A stretch of DNA of 13,623 nt from Phoronis ovalis. Its lineage: Eukaryota; Phoronida; Phoronidae. Each line of letters opens with the position of its first letter. Position 1 is the stretch's first letter. Under the pieces are notes generated by a model. It saw only the letters and a list, made by a program, of their open reading frames with translations, was not told the DNA's origin and did no database searches. The position numbers and the translations under genes were made by a program. This document shows positions 1 to 8,598 of this stretch, in pieces. The DNA is taken from assembly GCA_028565635.1 (NCBI GenBank), contig JAOXYB010100826.1:1-13623 (forward strand), in the 5' to 3' direction.

Positions 1-537
1 TTCTTACATCCCTCGAACATTTTAGTGCAACCTCGCTTGCGATTTTGGTTTTAGTGTTGAACGCTATATCATCAGGTGTCAGGATACACAGTGATTTTAA
101 AAATTGCATGTTACCAGTGGTACAGTAAGTACAGTAGTACACCACGCTATATTTTAAAAAACAACAACCTAACGCTTGCGATGGCTTCCATGTCGCCTGC
201 TACTTTTAACGTTATTGTGGAAATTATGTAGATTTTTGTTTATCAGCGTGAGTAATATTATCCTAACAGTATTTCAGAATTTTGAATGCACCTTTTTTCC
301 ATGAATGTTTCTGTTTTGCAAATTATAACAATTATTTGCAAAACCAGAAATTTTCTAAAGAAATGTTGATTAAAAAATTATGAAATTTTGAATCCTGTTA
401 GTATAATATCCCTCATGTTGATAAAAATGTTTCCGCATTCTTTTCAACTAAAAAGTTAAAATTATCATACGATTTTATGGTGACACAGGAGTGTGGGATG
501 TACCATTATATCACTAGAATAGCTTACAACAGAGGCT
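1..537. other. Downstream flank of the phospholipase gene
   Basis: This AT-rich non-coding stretch lies 3' of the phospholipase stop codon on the minus strand. It would hold the 3' UTR and cleavage site, but I see no AATAAA or ATTAAA on the minus strand here, so the transcript end is unplaced. The one clear structure is the imperfect palindrome at about 232-429, listed separately. No reading frame in it resembles a gene. Confidence 0.6.
232..429. repeat. Palindromic MITE-like inverted repeat, about 200 bp
   Basis: The two halves are imperfect reverse complements almost to the centre. TTTATC (239-244) matches GATAAA (420-425). The arm around CCTAACAG (262-269) matches CTGTTAGTATAATATC (395-410). 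Near the centre TTTTGCAAAT (314-323) matches ATTTGCAAAA (334-343). The arms have diverged by substitutions and small indels, as in an old full-length-palindrome (foldback or MITE-like) element. I could not fix the ends or find a target-site duplication, so the transposon family is unknown. It lies about 110-300 bp downstream of the phospholipase stop codon and could be transcribed in its 3' UTR. Confidence 0.6.
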
Positions 538-692
538 TTAGCACTTGTCGTTCGAATAGCCTTTATATTTCCTGTTCCATTTATTACGTCGAATACACTG
601 GCTAAAGACGTAATCGCATGAGCATTTACGTACACGACAACTGACCGGAGTTTCCAGAACCTTCCAGCCCCATCCATACCTGCTTTTTGACT
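538..692 (-). CDS. PLA2 exon 4: catalytic aspartate and C-terminus
   Basis: The acceptor TTTCTTTTGTAG|AGTCAA has a good pyrimidine tract and supplies the two bases needed after the phase 1 donor of exon 3. The exon encodes residues 146-196 and the TAA stop. It contains an aromatic loop (YGWGWK), then Cys164, CSCD with Asp172, and the terminal Cys196, with the C-x4-C-x-C-D-x5-C spacing of the family. A different minus-strand frame of similar length (465-677) also runs through this exon and is a shadow. Confidence 0.92.
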
Positions 693-3431
693 CTACAAAA
701 GAAATTGTCATGACACTCTATGACACGCGTATACAACTCATTAGTCTAAGTTTAGACCCTTGTTTGTATTTTTAAATTCATTTTTGTTAAAAATTGAGTT
801 TAAATCCCTATATAAATTTCTATCCCTATATGCAAACAAGATGTAAAATAAGTTAATTAAAATATGTTACAAGTGTGTATATAGTGTGTCCCGATACAAT
901 GGGAGTGGTGAAACAAACATATTCATTAGATTGAAAAATTTGAATGATTTTCCCGGAGTTTAGGTATCACTGCTAATTTAGCAGTGATTACGTTTAGAAT
1001 TATTTTAAATTGAATGAAAGGAAAATGTCACTAATTGATTATAATAATTTTACCGTTAGAAGGTTTATGAATCATGTAAGTTTACATTTTTAAAATAAAC
1101 ATTGATACTACTAAGTTTAACTTTGTCAATGGATCATATGATTGGTCAAGATGTTTAACCAATCAGATACAAGTATAAAACTTGGGTATCCACCCTTCCA
1201 ATTTTTTACTGCAGCACCATCTACTGACAAGAAGTTGAACCTTGTGTATAGCTACAGACTATATATCTGATAATAACATGCACTATTAATTTTAAAACAA
1301 ATGTTTGACCTTTTTCTAGTTTATAGTTTATTTAGTACATTTATACAGTATATAGTCTGTGTTAGAGACTAACAACTCATTTGCAGATGTGTTGTGGGAA
1401 AAGTCTCAACGGTAAACGTGTATTGTATTATAAATCAAATTAGAAAATTTAAACAATGCAAGAACTATGGAAATGAAAACTAGCAGTAGAAAGAAGTACA
1501 ATTCTAGTAGTTCTGACAAATACCATTTGCTATTTTTGATATGGATTTTGTGAAAGCAATAACTAAGCCACTAAAAATAAGCCCAAGGTAAAACTTGGGG
1601 GCTATCACTATTTGCAAGATGTAAAATAATATATTATATTGTCAGAATAAAAAAAAATTGGAACTAGTTTTTAAATACGCCGCTTGGGGGCTATGAAATT
1701 AAGGCTATCACTATTTGGACAGTGCAAACTATGGTGTTTATTCAGCGACAAAGTAAACAGCTTGACGTATTTTTTTCTGAGCCTCAAAATGTGAAAAATT
1801 TAAATGAAGTTTCATTGACAAATGAAGGATATAATTTAAAAAAAACTTATAGTTTTCAAGATATTGAATGCTAGTGTTATATAGCCATTAAGTCTAACAT
1901 CATGACATTAAAAATAATAATTAATTGAAATCGCAACTAGAAACTTAGTTATTGGACTGACAGGCATATTATTATACTTACTGCATGTTTGCTTCTTGTT
2001 TTTACAACTGTTCGTTTTGTAATATAAGACGTAGAGTTGCCATGTACTCGTAATTTTACATGACTTGTCCTTTCTGACATCATTGTAACAGTAGTCATGT
2101 GCCTGACAACATCTGTAATTTAAATGCAAAGTATTACATTGAAAACGAAACTAATTCTGCTTATATTGACAGCGCTTTGCTTACGCTTGCAACACATTGT
2201 ATGATAACAATCCCTAAAGGACACTACTCATGCCAAATGAGATATTGAATTTTATTATTGTAATATGGCTGTTTTTTTTGTTGTTAAATTTAACTATGAC
2301 AGCTCAAGACACAAAAAATCACTGACTAACTTTCTTTATTAATGATCATAGTCAAAATGAAGAGATAGGAAGGTAAAAGTATACATTGTAGAGGTTATAA
2401 CTTAATGTTAAGAATCCAAAGGCTAAAAGTTGAAAATAATTTTCATGATTTTGTAAGCATCTATTTTAGGGAAAAATTGTGTTTTTCGAATTTTAATTTT
2501 CAAAAAAATGTAAGTCAAAAACTTTTTTCTTAAAATTTTTCTTTGTCAATATAAGAGGAAACATAAGCCTAAAATTGATTGGCGGTTCGAGTCCACCCTT
2601 GTTAGGCAGCTCTGTTGCTGATAGCGCGATTAGTCAATTGAATATTAGTAGGTAGTCGTGGCAGTACTGAACTGTTACCTATCAAATGCATCTATTGGTT
2701 TCCCTTTACCACCTGGTCCGCACCAGCAACCGTATCCCCATAGGTCCACGATACTTAAGTCTGGTCGTGCGCATTCGCTCATTTTACCAAGGTGATAGGA
2801 TGTACGTTTAACTAAGTCAGTCACTTCCTTCTCATCAAAGTCCTCCACCAGATCATCAATTTCTCTGCCATCGAGTTTTTCTAGGTATTCTGCGAAAAGA
2901 GGTTTCAAAAGAAAATGTCTCGTATATGTTTCTTTGGTTACCGTTAATTACTTGTTTACTAGATCTAGTAACGCTCTATGCCACGTAATTCAAATTTAAA
3001 TATGAAAATTTCAATTACATTATACGATTTATTTCACATTTGTCTCATGTCTCATGTTTCAGTGTCTCATGATTTCTGTAACGTTGAACGCCCAGCATGG
3101 GCTTGTAAGTCATTGTTAAAGTAAACAAAATGAATTACAATGGCATTTAAATTGTTGATTCTTATTAGAGGCAAGAAAGATTTTTTTTACTAATTTTACC
3201 ATAACTTGTTCACCTTGAAGAAAGGAAAGTGGGGATAATGCAGCAAAAATTGGACAACTGTGTTATAATAACACTCAGTTCATTGCTATATACAACTTCA
3301 AGTAAGAGTATCTGTGCCATATGTTATTGTATCTCACCTTCGATTTCACCCCACTCGCTTGCTTTACACATGGAAATTGAAGCCAAACTGATAAATATCA
3401 CCAGGTAACGGAGCTTACATATAAACTCCAT
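538..3431 (-). CDS. Secreted phospholipase A2, group I-like, four exons
   Basis: The CDS is join(538..692,1982..2112,2679..2889,3338..3431) on the minus strand: 591 nt, 196 aa. Secreted PLA2s hydrolyse the sn-2 ester of phospholipids using Ca2+. Residues 1-24 look like a signal peptide. Residues 25-60 form an acidic propeptide ending in Lys59-Arg60. The enzyme domain follows: Ca2+ loop YGCWCGPGG (84-92), active-site CCQAHDYC with His107-Asp108, and CSCD with Asp172 as the second dyad residue. Cysteines at 71, 86, 88, 103, 104, 110, 120, 138, 145, 164, 169, 171, 178 and 196 match the group I pattern, including the Cys11-Cys77 pair (71 and 138 here). All introns are GT-AG, with phases 1, 2 and 1. 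One oddity is an 18-residue Cys145-Cys164 loop, about 6 in typical group I enzymes. It looks intact and functional. Venom enzymes share this fold, but nothing here indicates a venom role. An alternative in-frame start lies at 3437. Confidence 0.93.
963..991. repeat. Short hairpin palindrome in PLA2 intron 3
   Basis: ATCACTGCT (966-974) and AGCAGTGAT (980-988) are perfect 9-bp arms around a 5-nt centre. The outer bases GTA and TAC also pair if one base bulges. The RNA of either strand could fold, but the stem is too short for a typical microRNA precursor. Confidence 0.6.
1254..1360. repeat. Spaced inverted repeat in PLA2 intron 3
   Basis: ACAGACTATATATCTG (1254-1269) is opposed to CAGTATATAGTCTGT (1346-1360), with about 76 bp between the arms. 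This could be the remains of a small TIR element. No target-site duplication was found. Confidence 0.5.
1594..1717. repeat. Duplicated motif, CTTGGGGGCTAT / GGCTATCACTATTTG
   Basis: CTTGGGGGCTAT occurs at 1594-1605 and 1683-1694. The 15-mer GGCTATCACTATTTG occurs at 1600-1614 and 1703-1717. In the first copy the two motifs overlap. In the second, 8 bases separate them. This is a diverged local duplication within the intron. Confidence 0.6.
1982..2112 (-). CDS. PLA2 exon 3: catalytic histidine exon
   Basis: The acceptor is AAATTACAG|ATGTTG and the donor is ATGCA|GTAAGTAT, close to consensus. The exon completes Arg102 and continues with CCQAHDYCYND, the group I/II active-site signature (His107, Asp108). 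It then covers the middle of the domain with Cys120, Cys138 and Cys145. It is 131 nt and ends in phase 1. The ATG at 2129 in the same frame lies upstream of the acceptor and is not a start. Confidence 0.95.
2113..2678 (-). other. PLA2 intron 2 (566 bp)
   Basis: GT-AG, phase 2, splitting the codon for Arg102 just before the active-site CC. It is mostly AT-rich, but about 2580-2670 is less so and contains a tRNA B-box-like motif. No coding exon is visible. Confidence 0.85.
2584..2594 (+). other. B-box-like motif, possible tRNA or SINE relic
   Basis: GGTTCGAGTCC matches the RNA polymerase III B-box consensus. Flanking GGCGG and CCACC could form a T-arm stem with one mismatch. No A box or cloverleaf is visible upstream, so this is at most a fragment of a tRNA-derived SINE, or chance. 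Confidence 0.3.
2679..2889 (-). CDS. PLA2 exon 2: propeptide, mature N-terminus, Ca2+ loop
   Basis: The acceptor is CTCTTTTCGCAG|AATAC and the donor is GATAG|GTAACA. The exon encodes residues 32 (split codon) to 101 plus two bases. It carries acidic residues 32-58, then Lys59-Arg60 just before a segment that aligns with the mature N-terminal helix of group I enzymes, with Cys71 at the Cys11 position. It ends in the calcium-binding loop and the start of the active-site helix (PIDAFDR). The open frame continues upstream to an ATG at 2908, but the clear acceptor at 2890-2891 and the phase match to exon 1 show that this ATG is intronic. Confidence 0.93.
2890..3337 (-). other. PLA2 intron 1 (448 bp)
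   Basis: GT-AG, phase 1, between the signal-peptide exon and the propeptide exon. It contains three copies of GTCTCATG at 3042-3049, 3049-3056 and 3064-3071. Nothing else recognisable. Confidence 0.85.
3338..3431 (-). CDS. PLA2 exon 1: signal peptide and start of propeptide
   Basis: It encodes residues 1-31 plus one base. A hydrophobic core (residues about 9-19) leads to a likely cleavage after CKA (residue 24). The ATG at 3431 has a strong Kozak context (A at -3, G at +4). Another in-frame ATG lies two codons upstream at 3437 in a weaker context, and an in-frame TAG at 3489-3491 closes the frame above it. The exon ends in phase 1 at GAAG|GTGAGA. Confidence 0.85.
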
Positions 3432-3444
3432 TGTCATCACCCTC

Positions 3445-3450
3445 TTTATA
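3445..3450 (-). promoter_or_regulatory. TATA-like hexamer near the PLA2 start
   Basis: TATAAA lies on the minus strand only about 8-14 bases above the candidate ATGs. That is too close for a TATA box to serve a transcript beginning upstream of either ATG. A TTTAAA at 3525-3530 is better placed but weaker in sequence. The core promoter therefore remains unassigned. Confidence 0.15.
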
Positions 3451-3798
3451 CCCTCGCCGCTAACAGAATAAATGCCACGGGAGTGTATCTACACAGCAGT
3501 GGTAACCGGATTCTGTGTGTATGCTTTAAAAGGTATTTAGATGACACTTTGTAAATTAATTATGAAAGGCGTCGAAAAACACAGCTAGTTATTATCAATT
3601 TCATTGTGACCTAGCCCCTGTTATCTTTTATTAATTGCTTAGCGCTGCACTGATTCATTTATTACAGGTACTAGAGCGTAGCATTGTCACGATATTCGAT
3701 TCACCTAGCTACGCTTCTTTTTTGTTGACATCGACATTAAGGATGGTTGACGCTCAGTACGTTTATGCTTATATAATTGAATTAGGCTTTGCATGTAC

Positions 3799-3816
3799 AT
3801 ATATATATATATATAT
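3799..3816. repeat. (AT)9 microsatellite
   Basis: Eighteen bases of uninterrupted AT dinucleotide repeat in the upstream flank of the phospholipase gene. Length polymorphism would be expected. Confidence 0.85.
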
Positions 3817-4111
3817 GCAGTTCTATATAGGACAAATGTTTTTGTAAAATGCTGAACGTGTTTGATTTTAAATTGATAGCAGCGGATGATAACAATTAAC
3901 AATACTTATAATGTAAATCATAAAGTTCATGCAATAAAAGTATGCATGCCTCCAATAAGGCATAACACGGTTTTGCGTAATCTAAATACTCCTCCAACAC
4001 TAAAATGTCCTGAATCCATGTCTGGAATGCTATTCGTATTTAATTTATTTCGTGAAGTAGATTCTGTATGCGTAAATGAAACGGTTGATTTATTTAATAG
4101 TTCGAGATCAT

Positions 4112-4119
4112 GAGTGCAT
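4112..4119. repeat. Left target-site duplication
   Basis: GAGTGCAT, identical to 4564-4571 on the other side of the transposon. If the element begins one base later, the duplication is GAGTGCATC (9 bp). Confidence 0.8.
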
Positions 4120-4563
4120 CCCGGGGGCTCACTTGAAAAAAAGTCGGGTACGCATGCTTGTCCGAAAAAAACGGGAAAAGGGGTACCTTTTTCGACGTTC
4201 GACAGGGTTTAGTGGTCGATTTTGGCGGAAAACCACATTTAGGGGTATGTTTTTGACAAATGTAACTTCCCGTTTAGGGGTTGGTTCTCACCTACACCTC
4301 CTGTTTGGGGGCCCTTTTTTCAGTGCGAGCAGCGAGCATTGCCTTTTGGCGACCATTTTGCATTTTTTTTTAAAATTTAGTGTACCATTTTGTTTTGACG
4401 ACCTTTTTTTTCAGAGAAAATTTCCCGTTTAGGGCTACGTTTTCGAGCAAAATCCTCCGGTTAGGGGTGGTATTTTGATCCTCCGCTTCCCGTTTAGGGC
4501 TTATTTTGCACCCTACGGACGAGCATGGGTACCCGCCTTTTTTTGTCAAGTGAGCCCCCCGTG
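4120..4563. mobile_element. Non-autonomous TIR DNA transposon, 444 bp
   Basis: Terminal inverted repeats of about 44 bp bound the element. The left end reads inward GGGGGCTCACTTGA, and the right end carries its complement TCAAGTGAGCCCCC. Similarity continues inward to ...GCATGCTTGTCCG on the left against CGGACGAGCATG on the right. The flanks carry GAGTGCAT at 4112-4119 and again at 4564-4571. A ninth base (C) also matches, so the target duplication is 8 or 9 bp. An 8-bp duplication would suit hAT, P or Merlin; 9 bp would suit Mutator. No transposase is encoded. An open frame at 4076-4432 starts outside the element and is a shadow. The element is G-rich compared with its surroundings and is internally repetitive, suggesting a recent insertion of a multicopy family. 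Confidence 0.85.
4205..4510. repeat. Degenerate units of about 32 bp inside the transposon
   Basis: The motif TTTAGGGG, usually preceded by CCCG or CCG, recurs at 4208 (variant), 4238, 4273, 4304 (TTTGGGGG), 4428, 4461 (TTAGGGG) and 4493. The spacings are 30, 35, 31, 124, 33 and 32 bp. The 124-bp gap is close to four units and holds only weak matches. Each unit tends to read TTTAGGG, then a T-rich stretch, then CCTCCCG-like bases. Confidence 0.65.
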
Positions 4564-4571
4564 GAGTGCAT
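4564..4571. repeat. Right target-site duplication
   Basis: GAGTGCAT, the partner of 4112-4119. The exact match supports transposition as the origin of the intervening 444 bp. Confidence 0.8.
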
Positions 4572-6344
4572 CGTCTAGTTAGCCGACCGTATCACTGATT
4601 CGATATATTGCCGTAAGGGGCCTTCCCGGATGACGAATAAATAGAAAATAAAAATTAAAATGTGGACCTCGACACTCTTACAATATATCCAAACTAAAGA
4701 ATATCACAACATTTTGAAATATATTGGGTGACCGTATATTAAGTGAAAAATGTAAAACAAATCATTTGAACTTGCGAAGCACATACACAAATACATGCTG
4801 TAAACGTGTAGTATTTTCGAGAACGTAACACAGCCAAACAAGGAAAGCGCTAGCTTTACAATATCTTTGAAAATAATTATTTGTCAGTTTTGCAAATCTG
4901 CTTTGATAATGTTTAAAGAACCTAAAGAGAAAGCAAAGTTATTTTAGACATTAATAATATTGTATATTAATGAGGTTAGTTGCAGATGTATATGCCTGTA
5001 ATGGGTTTCTATTGTTTTATCAATTGCGTACATGTAGTAATCTGTGTGTGTGAACCCATCACACGTTAAGCGTAACCCATTGCAATACAATACAGAAAAT
5101 CAATTTTTACTGAGATGCTAGCTAACTACATCTACACGTGCATGTGCATACGTTATCATTATGTTTGGAAGTAAAGTATTTTTTCGTGGACACAACTTTA
5201 TATACAATAGTTTATTACAAATAGCATTTTTTAAATACTTCGAATGCAACATTGATAAATGTCTGCAAAACATCTGTAAATGGACAACAACAAAAAATGG
5301 GACGCAAGGATAAGGAAAGTGTAGTATTACTTGCTCAATTCAAGAGCAAACATTCTCAATTCTTACAAGCTACATGTACATTGAAATGACAGGCCTTTTT
5401 AGTTGCTCTTACGCCACACACGTGCATTTGTACCAGTTATTTGTGCTCTTTCAAAGTCAACACTAGCTGCAAACTGAAGAATTCAGTTGTATAAACGTTC
5501 AAAGAAACTTTTTACAATTTTTTTTAATACAAAGAAGACGTTGATAAATTTTGTAATGCAAGAAATTCGTGTTTTTTCTTGATAACTTTTTTCTGAGCAA
5601 ACTATATCTGGTATTTTTCTATTATCTACCAATGTTCAATAGATTAATGTTACACTTCAATGACCTCTTTTTGACGTGTCCTCTAACGCATGCGCAAAAG
5701 AAGTTTTTAAACAGAGGGAATTTTAAATTTCTTCCCAGCCATAGTTAAGCATGGAGTTTTAAATTTATTTTTACAAAAACCACATTTCATGATTTTAATA
5801 AAATGAATAATTAATTAATAGGTTTAATTACACAGGTGTAGAATTTCTAAACCATTAAACATAACAAAATTGTTACCAATTTTACGAAGCGTTTTGAACT
5901 TGCGAACCAGTTTTGTTTTAAAACATCTGCAAGAGTTGTTTTTGCTGGTAAGTCAAATATTAGGCGATCCTTTCATTCAAATTAACTTAGTATTTGTCAC
6001 ATTAATTACAAATTGAACAGTTAAAGGTGCTATAAATTGCACCCTCTGACTTCTCCAGTTACCAGAAGGCGTAAAAACTGAACACAACAGTAAAAACAGT
6101 TCGTCATAAAATATTGCCGGATTTACCAAACCCTATTATTATGATCTTTATGTTGTTATTAAACCTTTCAATCATTCTCCTCATTCATTTGTCATTCTAT
6201 GTTGAAATTGTGTAGAAAAAATGCATGGAAAACATCTGCTATTTAAAGCCTATCAGCTTCAACAAGGACTCGTGAGAGACGCTGTGCTGCCTTGCTGGAA
6301 AACCAACATAAGATACAGTATTTTGAGTTACGTGACAAAGTATT

Positions 6345-6364
6345 GCAGTTCACTGCAGTTCACT
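6345..6364. repeat. Tandem 10-bp duplication
   Basis: GCAGTTCACT occurs twice head to tail, a simple slippage-type duplication within an intergenic stretch. Confidence 0.8.
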
Positions 6365-7756
6365 CTGAAAGGGGAGACTATAACGAAAACAAAGTATAAA
6401 CGTCACATAGGAGTACAGCAGGAAGAATGACATCTGGAACTGCATGTTCTAATAGCAATCAGCAGAACATATTTCGGTCGACCTCTGGTTTGTTACGGTG
6501 CCAAGTTATATGTCGATTAGGGTAGTTAGAATCCGAGAGTTTAGAAACACTTGGCTACTTAATAAAAGCACTATTTTGTCTTACTGATACAGTACGCGTA
6601 TAAAAGGGCAACTCGGCATTACTGAAACTGTTTGTTGCGCAAATAAAAATTAACGGAAGGTATGGTAGCATGGGCGTATTACTCATCATTTTCTGCAATG
6701 AGAAGCTAATATATAAGTAAAATCCTAAAAAGCATAGGCAGGTTAAGTTTTTAGTGTAACGAGAATATTAGGCTGAATCTTCTTACGCGTATTATGTTAA
6801 TGTTATAGTACTGTGAACAGAACGAAATCAATGATACTGAACGTAGTTCATCTCATTGCCACCAGGAGGATTCAAGTCATAGCGTTAAAAGGGTATATTA
6901 CACTAAGATTACAGTGTTTCGCACACCCTTATATATATTTCGACAGGTTTAATATTGATTTTGTGAATAAACGTGCAAAATAAAATTGTTATACTCTGAA
7001 TAGCATGTTACGTACAAACAGCTTCATAAAACTTCATAGTGTTAATTCTTGAGCGTTAAAAGGCACTTATGACCATGTGCCACCGTAGAACACAGCATCA
7101 CACCATTGCTCTTTTGATAATATTATTTCTTTTGTATTCTGAATTAATTTGAATCACAGTCAATTATTCTAAGGCATCATCATCAAGTCCTGCATCATAC
7201 ATAAAAGTACAGTTTTAACAAAATGAATATCCATAATATTTTATGTATACATAACTTATAGATAGATATCCAATCAAATATACGGTAATGAGAAATTAAA
7301 AGCAGGGGAACAATTAAAATAAAAATTCAACACTCGGTCTTTGTAGCACATGTTTGTTATAATGAACTGATTAGATGCTTCCCCTTGTTTGCACAACATT
7401 TTAAGTTATACTTCTAAACTCTGACGGCATTGATTAATATATTTGCAAATATCTTACTTTCAAGAGCTCTTAATATATGGAGAAATTGATCAGGTAACTA
7501 TAGCATAATAGACCCATAAGCAGGTGTGAGATTGTCTTACCTTCAGACTGTATAATGTGATTATTCTTAATTCTTGTAAAATATGTTTATTTTTTCGCAG
7601 ATTAATTTTCACTAATTTGTAAATATTACAGTGTTTCAATTGTATTTATTAACTGTTCTTAGATACTGTTTAGTAAAAATGATAAAGTTATGTTGTTTTA
7701 TTAAATTCTATGAAAAAATGTATATTTGTATTGTAGTATCTCACTTACCAAACATT

Positions 7757-7776
7757 AGAAAAAATTAATTTTTTCT
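7757..7776. repeat. 20-bp perfect AT palindrome
   Basis: A run of A, then TTAA, then a run of T, flanked by AG and CT, is self-complementary. In AT-rich DNA this may be chance. Confidence 0.6.
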
Positions 7777-8592
7777 CTCATAGAAAATTTTAAAATCTAG
7801 AGTCCATCTACATAAACTGTAAAATAAATGTTGTTGCTCCCTACAATTTAAGAGTAATGTCTGGTAATTTATGTCTAAAGGCTGCACATAAAATAAGAAC
7901 AGCACGTAAACTTACCATCCCAATAAAAAATACTGTATATGACGTACAGGGCGTCTGAAGCAACAAAAAATTCATATTACATAGTTACATACGGTGTACT
8001 TGAAAAAGTGTCTCTCTTAAGACTACTTATGGTAGCCAAAATGTTATCTTTTCATTCAAGTTTTACAACATCTTAGATACATATGTCTGAAAGATTAATT
8101 TATACAACCGCATTGTCATAAATCATTAGTCTATTGATCTGTAGACATTGTATTGGGCTTACATCACCCGTTGTTTCACACAGTTCCTTGTGTGTGCCTA
8201 AAAAAGTGAGTACTGTGCTAGTAGACAAAAAGAGGTATTGGCTTGAGTCTATTATGTACAAGACTATTTATACTTATTAATAATACCCAAAGTAGTAAAT
8301 GGCATAGAGGCTGTAAGGTGGGCAGTCATCGTTGTGGCAATTAAGTAATTATAAAAAATGTTACCAAAGTCTGGGCACTGATTTCAAGTAGCTATCATTT
8401 TTCCAGACAGGTTTCATAAAATCATTACCTAGATACGGCTTCGTACGTTTTCTTTGGGTTGAAACAGGAGCTTTAATGTTCTTGCAAATGCGTGTAAGCT
8501 TCAAGTTATCAAAATTATGGAAAATTAGAAACGATATGTAAAAAGCATCAGAGCAACTGAGAAATAATTAAGAATGCATGCGTGATACCAAC

Positions 8593-8598
8593 TTTATT
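8593..8598 (-). terminator. Candidate PTF1A poly(A) signal
   Basis: This is the first AATAAA on the minus strand that I find downstream of the PTF1A stop codon. It would give a 3' UTR of a little under 600 nt. A canonical hexamer is common in AT-rich DNA, so this is only a candidate. Confidence 0.4.

Larger units (their letters stand above)
693..1981 (-). other. PLA2 intron 3 (1,289 bp)
   Basis: GT-AG, phase 1, AT-rich, with no gene inside. It holds several small inverted and direct repeats, listed separately: a hairpin at 963-991, a spaced inverted repeat at 1254-1360, and a duplicated motif at 1594-1717. There is also a weak inverted repeat at about 745-766 against 833-852, with CTTGTTTG (759-766) opposed to CAAACAAG (833-840). 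Confidence 0.85.
3438..4119. other. Upstream flank of the PLA2 gene
   Basis: AT-rich non-coding DNA expected to hold the PLA2 5' UTR and promoter. The nearest 200 bp show no CANNTG E-box by eye, so there is no obvious PTF1 site at the proximal promoter. An AT dinucleotide run occupies 3799-3816. Short frames here have no family resemblance. Confidence 0.5.
4572..8592. other. Intergenic DNA between PTF1A and PLA2
   Basis: About 4 kb of AT-rich sequence in which I see no exon with family resemblance and no RNA gene. Minor structure includes a tandem GCAGTTCACT pair at 6345-6364 and a perfect 20-bp palindrome at 7757-7776. The open frame at 6221-6430 on the plus strand has no recognisable motif and no convincing splice context. 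Regulatory elements for either gene could lie here. Confidence 0.5.

Noticed and set aside
465-677. 70-aa minus-strand open frame
   Set aside because: It overlaps PLA2 exon 4 in a different frame. The other frame carries the family cysteines and the catalytic Asp.
1971-1980. Alternative exon 3 donor (AA|GTATAA)
   Set aside because: A weaker donor that would need a phase 2 partner. The adjacent CA|GTAAGTAT is near consensus and matches the exon 4 acceptor phase.
3635-3902. Short frames on both strands around the AT repeat
   Set aside because: They are held open by the (AT)n run, which translates to alternating Tyr and Ile. No coding signal.
4076-4432. 118-aa plus-strand open frame
   Set aside because: It begins outside the transposon and runs through its repetitive body. 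It is rich in Phe, Arg and Leu from T- and G-rich repeats, with no transposase motif.
4238-4500. Interstitial telomere repeat (TTTAGGG)
   Set aside because: The cores are spaced about 32 bp apart, not in 7-bp tandem, and lie inside a bounded transposon.
6221-6430. 69-aa plus-strand open frame in intergenic DNA
   Set aside because: No family motif, no signal or membrane segment, and no flanking exon found. It includes a simple tandem duplication.
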